Shown here: piece by piece, positions 54,739-64,000 of the stretch
Position numbering within the stretch: position 1 is the stretch's first letter
How the letters are laid out: each line of letters opens with the position of its first letter
From: Pachyseris speciosa
Taxonomy: Eukaryota > Cnidaria > Anthozoa > Scleractinia > Pachyseridae
DNA: 64,000 nucleotides
Direction of reading: 5' to 3'
Assembly (NCBI GenBank): GCA_016490735.1
Contig: JAEMWC010001013.1
Coordinates: 1 to 64,000, forward strand
The notes under the pieces: model-generated
The model's database searches: none
What the model was told of the DNA's origin: nothing
The model's input: the letters and a program-made list of their open reading frames with translations, nothing else
Made by a program: the position numbers and the translations under genes

Positions 54739-54896
54739 AATAGGCGAGTTTCGAATTGTGGAAAAGAAAAGAACCACGTCGAGGTTCAGGGGAATCATTT
54801 TCGTTTTCCTTTGTTGTTAACAAAAAAATATGCAAATTATTCATCTGAACCTCGACTTGGTTCTTTTGTTCTTCCACAATTCAAAACTAGCCTATT
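54739..54896. repeat. Long hairpin, ~51-bp arms
   Basis: 54739-54789 and 54845-54896 pair over ~45 positions (AATAGGCGAGTTTCGAATTG outer side). MITE-like. Confidence 0.8.
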
Positions 54897-54938
54897 GCAT
54901 GGCGTATCCTTACTGCGCATAATTAACAAATAAAAAAG

Positions 54939-55099
54939 CCTTAACCGTGCTTTGTTCTGTTATAAGGCACGCAAGGAAGTGACGAGAGCACGAAAGAAGT
55001 AGGAAGAAGCACAAGCCGCAGGCGAGTGCTACTAACTACTTCTTGAGTGCTCTCATCACTTCATTGAGTGCCTTATAACAGAACAAAGCACGGTTAAGG
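54939..55099. repeat. Second long hairpin, ~60-bp arms
   Basis: CCTTAACCGTGCTTTGTTCT and its reverse complement mark the ends; pairing continues inward with mismatches, small loop near 55015. 42 bp from the previous hairpin. Confidence 0.8.
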
Positions 55100-55900
55100 A
55101 TTTTTTTTTGTTTGTTTTATAATAAAGAATTTCTTAATTTCCTCACGCATTTGGCTAAAATTCTCGGAAAACTTTATTTTCCAAATCCTACAAGTGGCGT
55201 CAGCCGTGCATTTGTACTCTCATAAGGCACGTTAAAACAGACCAATCACAATGCTTGTTAGAATGGCTCAATACATTTCATTGGTTAAACACGACCAAAG
55301 CTGTCGAAATGTCAAACCATCAAAGTTCAGAAACCATCAAAGTGCGAGTTGTTTTTTAGTCTAAAATCGCGATCAAAAAGCAAATTGTTCCGAGAAATTC
55401 GGCGGAATTTTGGCTCATGCATTCGCTAAAAAAGGCGTAATGATCAAGAGCTAGTTTTAAAAGACACTCAGGAGGGTGAATTTTCGAGTGAAAAAAGAAA
55501 ATGCAAAAGATTTTATTCGTGAAAAGCTTAAAACTTGGATCGGCTAGCATGGCGTCCGGCGTAGCGGGATTGTGTGGTTGAAAATTCCAAAATGATGATT
55601 CCACGGCATCTTGCAGCTCACCAAAAAGGGTCACAGAACAGTTTACCATTAATGGGAGGAACGAGTAGCTCAAACTTGGAGAACGCAGTTCTTTCTTTGG
55701 ACAGTCCGTTTGCTATGTTTACCGATGCGTGTTTTTAGGCGGATGTGTTTTTTCAAGTGATGGAAACCTGTACAACGACAGGTGAATTAAATAAATTTCA
55801 GCTTTGAACATTTGGTTTAATTGTTGTTACTTTTGTTCAGGACTGAAACTCGTATTTATCTCTCGACTGGATGTAAATAGTAATCATCTGCACTTGTTTT

Positions 55901-56348
55901 CAGGGGCACCCAACGACAAGTTTCGGTAGATATCTGTTCAGTGGAGGGTAATTCGCCTTAGGCTTTCGGCGTCGATTGAAGAGTGCACTCGGAGTTTTCG
56001 TAACTAAAACGTGGCCTAAAAGATTCGCAGTTAGGAAATCATAGATTCTGAGGTTTTCGAAAAGGTAGTAATTGCTGTTTTTGGTAGTCAAAAACGTCAA
56101 CTAGCATTTTCGGAAAGAAAATAGTTCCCTAGAAAGTTCGTGGAAAGCTCATTTCAGTTTGCATTTTCTAAAAGGAAGATTTTGTTCCCTAACATTTTCG
56201 GGCAATTAAAATTTCAGCTAGGGAATCCGCACAGATGAACTTCTTCTAGTTTACGAAAACCTCGCTTTAAACAGACTTCAAATACCATAAGGTACTTAAA
56301 AATGCCTTTCTACAGCTTTTGGTTGATTTGGCTTGTTGGGTGCCCCTG
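55901..56348. mobile_element. GGGGCACCCAACGA-type MITE, copy 2
   Basis: The ends CAGGGGCACCCAACGA and TTGTTGGGTGCCCCTG enclose a body matching the reverse complement of the copy at 34456-34844. Confidence 0.8.
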
Positions 56349-56534
56349 CGTTTTGGACGCAAATTAAGAAGTAAGCTTAAGCTTAGTTGAACTGTTTTTT
56401 CGTTTGCTTTGCGAGCGAAGAGTGATTTTACTCCGCTTGGCTGACTGTTTTTCGACGTGCCTCAGCAATGTTGAGAAAATTTTGCCCTTATGTTATTAAC
56501 ACGTAACTAGAATTAGTCCTCGAAAACCACTTGT

Positions 56535-56603
56535 GTTTTCAGAAGTTGCTGAAATTGCCCTTGTCGCTGCGTGACTCGGACAATTTCAGCAACTTCTGAA
56601 AAC
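56535..56603. repeat. Perfect 23-bp inverted repeat
   Basis: 56535-56557 and 56581-56603 pair exactly (GTTTTCAGAAGTTGCTGAAA...); 23-nt loop. Confidence 0.9.
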
Positions 56604-57059
56604 GCGCTTGACATTAAGCTTAATCCTTAATTTTTAATGCCGTTATTTGTGGTGTTACTCGCAGAAACGACTTCCAAATCCATTAAGGCTAAGCGCTCGT
56701 TATCATACGCGTTTTCTAGGTCGTACAAGATGTCTGAGTCAAAATAAAAACCGAGGGAAAAATTCAAATTTTCATTTGGGTCTATGGCGTCACACCATAC
56801 TGCCCGTGCATCTGTACTCTCATAAGGCACGCTGTTTTAACCAATCGGAGCGCGCGTTATATCGAAACTTTATTATAATTTATAATTATGGCATCATTTG
56901 GCGCGCTCTCGTGCGCGCGCATATTAGAAACGTGGCGTATTTGCCTAGACATCAGGTTTTGTCACCCAAAATGTTCCCTTTGTTGTCGTGTTGCAAAGAA
57001 ACGAGCACGGTGACCACTGTAACGGGGGCTTTTCGAGGGTTTCACTTCCATTGCTGAGC

Positions 57060-57970
57060 GAGAGTTGCCCTGCCACCTTCCGGGATCTTTCTACATCAAG
57101 TGGACCAGAACTTCGTTCAGGAACATGGCGTTTATTGTAGATCTTGACTCATTTCGTTGTAGGCAGAACTCAAAGCTCTTACTGACAGGCGAATTGTCAT
57201 ATGCGAATTCCGACCAATAATATTCGAACAGCTCATTCACTTACGTAAGCATAGCGAATAGAAGAAATTCTCACTATTCACACCTTTACAATCTAAAGCT
57301 CATTTCACATTCCAAAGACTTTCTTCTAAAGGCAGGTGGAAAACACCAAAATGAATCGCTTCATGATCAGAAAGACTTTGACGTTCGCGAACTTCACTTA
57401 AAATCTAGTTTTACAGAAAAACGTCCCGTAACACCACCATTTTATTGGTGTTATTTACTGGTAATAGGCACACGAAAAACATGTTTTAAGGAGAAAAATA
57501 GTTTAATAGTAGAAGTTGGATTCTTTACACATAAATGATGTGAAATTCTGCATTTGGAGCCAGGGATGGGATGATGATGAAGTGGTCTATTATCCTTACA
57601 TCATTTGCAAGATCAGGCAATTTGGGAAATCACCATACTGAAAGATTATTGCCCAGACAAACGTACACATAGTCAATTAGGCTCTAGGTTTCACTACTAT
57701 TCATAGTGTTTGTCACATAATAACATTTTTTTTCGGTTGTTTAAGTTGCGAATATTTCTCGCTCAACTCCGTAAAAACACCAATAATAACAGGCATGTAG
57801 GGGGAAAACCAGCACGGTGACCCCGTCTTTTTATTGCGTTTTTTCCCTATGTTATGTCCTATGCATGGATATGAATTGCGCGAAGTTTGAAAACAAATCT
57901 TAATAGTACATTCTTTTGTCTTCTATGCTATCGATTTATAGACATCCGCTAGTGCCATAACCGATTCTAA
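57060..57970. other. No gene recognised
   Basis: Only short frames; no repeats, RNA genes or domains recognised. Confidence 0.4.
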
Positions 57971-57974
57971 TGAA

Positions 57975-58485
57975 ATTCCTTTATTGGTTTTCCTTGTTTT
58001 TAATTGATGTGTATGTTTTCATCTTAAATTTCCCTGCACAAAAGATATAGAAGAGGACATAACTTGAATTGTACTTAGCAGTCTATAAAAAGGGCGATTC
58101 CTCCTGACAAATGGCTAAAACTAGAAACGTCTGTGCTTGAGTGTTTTTAAGGTGGTCAAGTTTCCTTATCAACTCTGTTGATAATACTGAATTCATTATA
58201 AAGAAGGAAGATGGCCGATTGTCCATGAAACTTCCGTTTCAGCTGTTTTAAGGTCTGTGTTTAAGTTTTGACCCAAATTGATCAGAGTTATAGCCCTACA
58301 TGTTTTATTTTAAATTAACCGTGCAAAAAAGATAGAAGCGGACGTAACTTTAATTTTGCATAGCAGACTATAAAAAGGCGATTCGCTGTCACTAAGGGCT
58401 AACGCTCGAAACGTTGGTACTTGAATCTCTTTCCTGTGGTCAAGTTACCACATCAACTGTTGATAATAAAGAATCCGTTATAAAG
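57975..58485 (+). mobile_element. Tandem PLE/retrozyme-type terminal repeats, degenerate
   Basis: Two diverged copies about 290 bp apart share GTATAAAAAG-type segments, GAAACGT and the end GGTCAAGTT...ATCAACT...GTTGATAAT, which also occurs after the hammerhead-like motif at 2.6 kb. The second keeps GGGCTAACGCTCGAAACGTT (58395-58420) but has lost the CTGATGA part. Confidence 0.6.
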
Positions 58486-58499
58486 AGGGCCGATGGCCG

Positions 58500-59215
58500 A
58501 TTCTCCTAAAAAGCTTCCGTTGCAGCTGTTTCAAGATCCCCATTAAGTTTTGACCCAAATTGATCAAAGTAAGTGGCATAAGTACACACCTCATTAATCA
58601 ATTCTGTGCCGGATGTCAACTGAAATGTGTCGATTATAACCGCATAAATGATCTAAACATTAGCTAGTGTCCTGTGTTTGAGTAGCTCTATGTTGAACTT
58701 TATCAGCTTTTTAACTTTTTTTCTTGTCAGTCAAATGACCTTTTTTTGGTTTCAACTAAGCCAAGAGGTATGGAAAATTTCTCTCTTTTTAGAATCCAAC
58801 TTTAACAAGGTCAACTATCCCAGGGAAGCTAAGTTAAAGTAGACAGAAGCAAGAAGCTTCTTGACAGAAGCTGATATTACGAAAAAACAAAGACCGACTA
58901 CAAACAAGGTGACTTTTAATAACAAAAGAAAAGTAAATAAAATGATAATAATGTCATTTGTTGTATGGTTGCAATCATTGACATATATTAGTTCTGAATA
59001 TAATTATTAAGCAAATTAAATGGCGGGAAGGTTTCATGTCCAAATGAAAATCGGACGTTTCTTTATGTTAATTTACAGTGACCGGTCTTACCTGGTGTTG
59101 GACCATATTTATTGACCAATCGGATTGGATGACGGGACTAATTTTACAATTATTTTCCATAGAAAACACCACACAACGCAAAGCGACGTCCTGTTTTCCT
59201 ATGCTTCCTATCTAT
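58500..59215. other. No gene recognised
   Basis: AT-rich sequence without recognisable genes or repeats. Confidence 0.4.
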
Positions 59216-59221
59216 AATTTT

Positions 59222-59445
59222 AGAAGAAGCTACTTCTTCATCTCTCGCCGATAAGACCATCAACAAAAGCCCTCAGGTTCTTTTTTGTCTTTTAATTATG
59301 TTTACGCCAACTGTGTACGTGAAATAGGTATGAAATAGGGTTTCAAATTTTTGGTCAGGTCTGAAATAGGGTAAGGAAAATCGCAGATTTTGGTCTGAAA
59401 TAGAGTGAGGGTTTCAGGAAGCGGACCGCACACCCCCACCCAGGG
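59222..59445 (+). mobile_element. GGGTACTCCC-type repeat, 3' part
   Basis: It shares AGAAGAAGCTACTTCTTCA, the AAGCCC region and GGTCTGAAATAG repeats with the copy at 35.7 kb; the left half and both termini are missing. Confidence 0.65.
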
Positions 59446-59527
59446 CTTTCACTTGAAACATCAGTTTTAAAAAACTATTTTCGATCTGCAAAGCCCGTGT
59501 CAAACGCCGTACTTTACATGAGCCGTA

Positions 59528-59695
59528 CTTTACAGTCGATTCGTCTATGTTAGCAGACGAATTGTGTTACCGGAAGTCGATTCGCGAGAGTCTTAGACAG
59601 AATACCGTTGAAAGGCAACGGGGAGGGTGAAATACGTTGTCGATTGGACTCGATTCGATCGATTCGTCTGTGTTGGCAGTCGAATCGTCTCACCT
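59528..59695 (+). repeat. GTCGATTCG-type dispersed repeat, copy 2
   Basis: It matches 52820-52986 (TTAGCAGACGAA..., GATTCGCGAGAGTCTTAGAC, GGCAACGGGGAGGGTG). A SINE follows at once, and the repeat's tail resumes at ~60311-60375 after it, so the SINE inserted into it. Confidence 0.65.
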
Positions 59696-60063
59696 ACATA
59701 TACATTACATTACTTTATTTACCCTCGGATTGTAGAGTAGCTTGTGCAGCTAATATCCCCGAGCATTTAACCAGCAGATGAGAGATAGACCACCACACCG
59801 GGAACTACGTCCCCTACTCTTTTCGTATAGTGTGTGGGTTCTTTTACGTCCCACAGAATCAATTATGAAGAGTTGTGAGACGAGGCCTACGGTTTATCGT
59901 CCTTACGGCGATAAGACTAAAAAGTCTAACCATTTGCAGATGTTATTACAAAGGCAGCACGTTCTCCTCAATTATTTAAGACCCTGAGTGTTGGTCCGGC
60001 CGGGTTTGAACCCGCGACCTTCCGCACGCTAGTCCGGTGCCCTACCACTGAGCTAACCGGTTG
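59694..60063 (-). mobile_element. tRNA-derived SINE
   Basis: On the minus strand the head has GGTTAGCTCAGTGGTAGGGC (A-box) and GGGTTCAAACCC (B-box), then a body with CACTCAGGGTCTTAAATAAT and CTTACGGCGATAAGACT-type hairpin, and ends in (ATGTA)n-like sequence near 59700. Confidence 0.8.
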
Positions 60064-60097
60064 GCGAGAGTCTTATACTCAATACCGCTGCAAGGCA

Positions 60098-60343
60098 ACA
60101 GAATCAATTATGAAGAGTTGTGAGACGAGGCCTACGGTTTATCCTCCTTACGGCGATAAGACTAAAAAGTCTAACCATTTGCAGATGTTATTACAAAGGC
60201 AGCACGTTCTCCTCAATTATTTAAGACCCTGAGTGTTGGTCCGGCCGGGGTTTGAACCCGCGACCTTCCGCACGCTAGTCCGGTGCCCTGCCACTGAGCT
60301 AACCGGTTGGCGAGAGTCTTATACTCAATACCGCTGGAAGGCA
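60098..60343 (-). repeat. Tandem duplicate of SINE head and flank (246 bp)
   Basis: 60098-60343 repeats 59853-60097 with a few changes (one extra G in the B-box region, A to G, C to G). The join is at AACAGAATCAATTATGAAG. Confidence 0.9.
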
Positions 60344-60389
60344 ACAGGGAGGGTGGAATACGTTGTCGATTCAATTTAATGTCATTAAA

Positions 60390-60920
60390 ACTAGCTAACT
60401 GACTGACAACATTTCACGGCCGAGACCGCTCTATCATACTGCCGCCAAACTACTGTCATATCTTAGGTTTATACCTTTGTACTTCTCTCAATATACTTAA
60501 TAAGGTGAAAAAGAAAATGATGACCGTTTTTTATTCGTGGCAGCGAAATTCGCAAACAGTCATTTACCAAAAAATTTAATTATGTCTTGTTCAACTTTTA
60601 TTTTGGGACAAGAACAGCAGCGACTGAACACAAAGATTTTTTCCACAGAAGAAAACGGAAGAAATTTAAAGTAAAAAAAGTCTAGAAGTTGTTAAACTAA
60701 CAATTAAAAGTAAAAACATCATTTCAACTTTACATGCCCAAACTAATAAATTAGCACTTGCTGTCCTCACACCATGAAGAGAAATATTGCTCTGACACCT
60801 GGTACTTTTAGTGCAAAAGTGCAATTGACAAAATTGGAAACATAACAAATGAACACATTAGCAAGGAGCAAAACGTTTGGAACTCTTTTCGAAACGTGCC
60901 CGATGACAATCTTTTGCACA
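60390..60920. other. No gene recognised
   Basis: No recognisable gene or repeat between the SINE duplicate and the minisatellite. Confidence 0.4.
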
Positions 60921-60924
60921 CTTT

Positions 60925-61860
60925 TCAGCCTCTGTTCTTCTGTGCCCACTATTCCTTATGTCCAGTGTTCCTCTCTGCCCTCTGTTCCTCTGTGCCCATT
61001 GTTCCTCTATGCATACTATTCTTCTGTACCTACTGTTCCTCTATGCATACTATTCTTTAGTACATACTGTTCCTCTGTGCCTACTGTACCTCTGTTCCTA
61101 GTGTTCCTCTGTTCCTCTGTGTGCCTACAGTAACTGTACCTCTGTTCTTACTGTTCCACTGTTCATACTGTTCCTCTATGCCCACTGTACGACTGTGCCT
61201 ACTGTTTCTCTGTTCTTACTGTTCCTCTGTTCCCACTTTTCCTCTGTGCGTACTGTAACTCTGTTCATACTGTTCCTCTGTGCCCGGCACTGTTCCTCTG
61301 TGCCTACTGTTCCTCCTTGCCTAATGTTCCTCTGTTCCTCTATGCCCTCTGTTTCTACTGTTCCTCTGTGCCCAATGTTCCTGTGTGCCCATTTTCCTCT
61401 GTTCCTACTGTTCCTCTGTGCCCAATGTTCCTGTGTGCCCACTGTTCCTCTGTTCCTACTGTTCCTACTGTTTCTCTGTGCCCAATGTTCCTGTGTGCCC
61501 ACTGTTCCTCTGTTCCTACTGTTCCTCTGTGCCCACTGTTCCTCTGTGCCCAATGTCCCCCCTTGCCTAATGTTCCTCTGTTCCTCTATGCCCTCTGTTC
61601 CTCTGTGCCCAATGTTCCTGTGTGCCCCTGTTCTTCTGTGCCTACTGTTCCTCTGTTTTTATTTTTACTCTTTTCCTACTGTTCCTCTGTGCCCACTGTT
61701 CCTCTATTCCTGCTGTTCCTCTGTTCCCACTGTTCCTCTGTTCCCACTGTTCCTCTGTGCCCACTGTTCCTCCGTGCCCACTGTTCCTCTGTTCCTAGTG
61801 CACACTGCTTTTGCTCCTCTGTGTGCCCTTTGTTCCTCTATGTTCCCCGTACCCTGCTGT
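60925..61860 (-). repeat. 17-nt minisatellite array, inverted (0.93 kb)
   Basis: The unit reads TGTTCCTCTGTGCCCAC on the plus strand, the reverse complement of the 50.6-52.7 kb array, with more variants (CTACTGTTCC, CCAATGTTCC). Its outer flank at 61866-61905 is the inverted counterpart of 50465-50505. Confidence 0.97.
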
Positions 61861-62277
61861 TAGTTAATAATTAACGATTTCAGTTCCCGGTATATGAGAG
61901 TCGACCCCTCACCGGAGATCAGTTTTCAGTTTTTCAGTTTTCTTCGGGTCAAATCGCACACGCTATCGCCAAAGTATTTTAGTTCATTCAATATTTCAAC
62001 TTCTATCGTCAACCCCGGACAAAGAAAATATCTGTAAGTTTGTCGCTTGCCGTCTTTTATGTTTTGTTTGTAATCTTTCCTTAGAATTTTATATCTATTG
62101 TCTTTTAGTCGAACCATCTGAGGCATTCAACCCTGCTCAATTACAAATGTCAAGTACTCGGATGCGTTCGAATACCCTTATCCACAAGTGAGCATCGAAT
62201 AAACTGCTATGGGAAACTTCAAGTCTGTTTGGTGCTTACAGTAACGTCGTTTCACCTTAGGGTAATAATATGTAACA

Positions 62278-62325
62278 CCCTGATGAAGGAAGGCTGTGCA
62301 TCCCGAAATATTGGTTTAAATATAT
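62278..62325 (+). ncRNA. Hammerhead-like motif, uncertain
   Basis: CTGATGA, then GGA...TCC as a possible stem II, GAAA, and ATATT/AATAT as a 5-bp stem III with A after it. No complementary stem I strands are found, so activity is unlikely. Confidence 0.3.
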
Positions 62326-62782
62326 ATATTTCTCGCCTTGAACCAGCCTTGCTTGTTTTTACCGTTTTCCACTTTACAATTTTGTTGCTGGTTAGATCTA
62401 TTACAGGATCCGGCTCTTCTATTTTGCAATGTTGGTCCTTGCTTAAGTATTTTCCAGTTTTTTCATGACCCTCTGAACTTGGAAAATAAATTATACAAAC
62501 CACTCACGTATAACATTAAAGCCACGTATCCAAACAAAAAATTTTCGTGGAATTCAAAAGCTGCCTTTGTGTCCATGCGGGCATTGTACTATAATCAATT
62601 TTGCGTAAACATTTCTGTCCGTAGTTAGCGTGACAATTCATACGTGACTCACGCGAGTGAGTATTAATTTGATACGTGACACCAAAGGATTGCATCATCA
62701 CGGTTTGAGGGTCAATAATTTAGCCTTTGTCTTACACATCAAGTGTTGTTATTTTCTGATAAGTGTTTGCTAAGTCTCTCGT

Positions 62783-63003
62783 AGGGCACTACAGTACTGG
62801 GGGTAGCTCGGATTCAAACCCCCAAAGCACCAACACTCAGGGTCTTCAAATAATAGAAGAGAAAGTGCTGCCTTTGTAATGACATCTACAAACGGTTAGA
62901 CTTTCTAGTCTTTTCGGATAAGGACGATAAACCGTAGGCCCCGTCTCACAGCACTTTCAGTTAATTTGACAATGTGGGAAGTAAAGAACCACTGGGGACG
63001 TAA
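62783..63003 (+). mobile_element. tRNA-derived SINE, diverged copy
   Basis: It has a B-box-like GGATTCAAACCC, then CACTCAGGGTCTTCAAATAA, GTGCTGCCTTTGTAATGACA and GACGATAAACCGTAGGCC shared with the SINE at 59.7-60.1 kb, on the opposite strand. The head is degenerate. Confidence 0.7.
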
Positions 63004-63052
63004 CAAAACTCTAGCAGCGTCAACTTGGCCCTATTGTCTGTCCTAATTCGAT

Positions 63053-63161
63053 AGATGAAGAAGAGGAAGAAGAAGAACAACAACAACAACACTGAATACG
63101 AAGAGGGAAAGGAAGAACAACAACAATAGGAAGAACACTGAAGACGAAGAGGAAGAAGAAG

Positions 63162-63192
<31 letters not shown>

Positions 63193-63195
63193 AGT
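63053..63195 (+). repeat. GAA/CAA trinucleotide-rich stretch
   Basis: Alternating (GAA)n and (CAA)n blocks, repeated twice as GAGGAAGAAGAAGAACAACA. Confidence 0.95.
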
Positions 63196-63230
63196 TTATC
63201 CGACTGCACGTTGAGGCTAGGTTTTAATTG

Positions 63231-63323
63231 TCTTATCAGACAGTATTTCGCGCACTAAACAATCAAATCGGCTAATGCACTAACAAATTTGATTGTTTAG
63301 TGCACGAAATGCTGTACATAAGA
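63231..63323. repeat. Hairpin with ~38-bp arms
   Basis: 63231-63268 and 63287-63323 pair with few mismatches (GCACTAAACAATCAAAT inner end); 18-nt loop. Confidence 0.8.
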
Positions 63324-63627
63324 CAAAGAAACTGACCTAAAGGGTACTGTCACGGTAATAAACCCTTGTTATAAGTTCGTTCAAATTGCGCGGAAGTGCT
63401 TTTTCTCCCCAACGCGAAAGACCCTCTTAACACAAAGAGCTAGACTTCGAATGATTTCTTGGAAGGAAAATGCAATATTTCCAAGACGTAATGGCAAAAC
63501 TTGAAAAAGTTAGCTTAACTTTTCAGTCTCCAATTACAATCCATTTCTTCCTTGACATTCATAGCCGTAGACAACCACAAACTGTTTCAATGCGTATAAC
63601 AAGTACGACGCAAGGAAATAACAAAAG

Positions 63628-63835
63628 GGTACTTCCAGAAAAATTGGGTGGGAATGTGCGGCCCTCTTCCTGAAACCCTTACCCTATCTCAGTCCAAGAT
63701 CAACGATTTTCCTACCCTATTTCAGACCTTATCAAAAATTCGATACCCTACTTCAGACTTATATCACGTACACGATTGGCGTAAAGATAATTAAAAGACT
63801 ACAAAGAAGGGCTTATTGCCTAATTATGTAGAAGT
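63628..63835 (-). mobile_element. GGGTACTCCC-type repeat, minus strand fragment
   Basis: It begins GGGTACTTCCAGAAAAATTG (degenerate end), has TACCCTATTTCAGAC repeats and ends at AGAAGTAGCTTCTTCTTC. Confidence 0.7.
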
Positions 63836-63862
63836 AGCTTCTTCTTCTTCTTCTTCTTCTTC
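63836..63862 (+). repeat. (TTC)n microsatellite
   Basis: About nine TTC units, grown from the TTCTTC at the end of the adjacent repeat. Confidence 0.9.
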
Positions 63863-64000
63863 ATATTTGGAAATTGTTATGATATGTTGAATAATAACGA
63901 TCAATGGAGTCAGATTCATAAAACACTCTTAAAGTTAAGATATACAACTTGTAAGCCTTTAATCTCATTTGCGGGCTTTCGAATATCAGTACACACATAG

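Noticed and set aside
58385..58420. Hammerhead ribozyme at the second PLE-type repeat
   Set aside because: GAAACG and stem II remain but the CTGATGA part is replaced by TCACTAA; not called as a ribozyme.
61176..61874. Cysteine/proline-rich open frames of 125-222 codons
   Set aside because: Same 17-nt minisatellite, inverted array.
63053..63195. Possible CRISPR-like or regulatory array
   Set aside because: Plain GAA/CAA trinucleotide repeats; no spaced repeats of CRISPR type occur anywhere in the window and the DNA is eukaryotic.

Overview
The window reads as animal nuclear DNA, most likely from an anthozoan cnidarian (a stony coral or relative). Reasons: spliced genes with GT/AG introns, a nicotinic-receptor-type Cys-loop gene, a single-exon class A GPCR, many tRNA-derived SINEs, Penelope-like elements (PLEs), LINEs and miniature inverted-repeat elements of types common in coral genomes. 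The species cannot be named from sequence alone. Only the GPCR is a complete intact gene; most of the rest is decayed or mobile DNA.

Layout. 1-7.0 kb: two arrays of a ~160 bp repeat containing a tRNA-Leu-like sequence, plus strand on the left and minus strand on the right, broken up by two PLEs, two LINE 3' ends and a perfect 91-bp-arm palindrome. 7.3-18.6 kb: a 5.65 kb block with the 3' exons of a nicotinic acetylcholine receptor-like subunit, present twice in tandem and differing, as far as I can see, only in homopolymer lengths. 18.6-23 kb: SINE pair, one short unknown gene, small hairpin elements. 23.2-28.5 kb: a spliced gene of unknown function running into a broken copy of a SAP/NHL-like family. 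28.5-31.8 kb: minus-strand LINE pieces, including a 5' end coding a 2A-like NPGP motif. 32.95-33.95 kb: intact GPCR. 34-42 kb: miniature elements, a broken minus-strand gene copy, an ACAT microsatellite, and an exon-like sequence present twice in inverted orientation. 42.8-45.6 kb: a ~2.8 kb element with ~600 bp inverted arms carrying arrays of the palindrome CTCGCTAGCGAG. 46.3-47.9 kb: decayed integrase-type gene. 48.4-50.3 kb: a PLE whose RT is interrupted by a 510 bp element with two textbook hammerhead ribozymes and an 11 bp target-site duplication. 50.6-52.7 and 60.9-61.9 kb: two inverted arrays of a 17-nt minisatellite. 53-64 kb: more small elements and SINEs.

The most interesting system is the hammerhead-bearing tandem element at 49,077-49,586. 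It looks like a metazoan retrozyme (a small non-autonomous retroelement made of ribozyme-containing repeats), caught after insertion into a PLE, itself a plausible source of enzymes for mobilisation. Weaker hammerhead-like folds lie at PLE ends elsewhere in the window (2.6, 3.1, 6.5, 58.4 and 62.3 kb), so the window may sample several decay stages of the same ribozyme/retroelement partnership.
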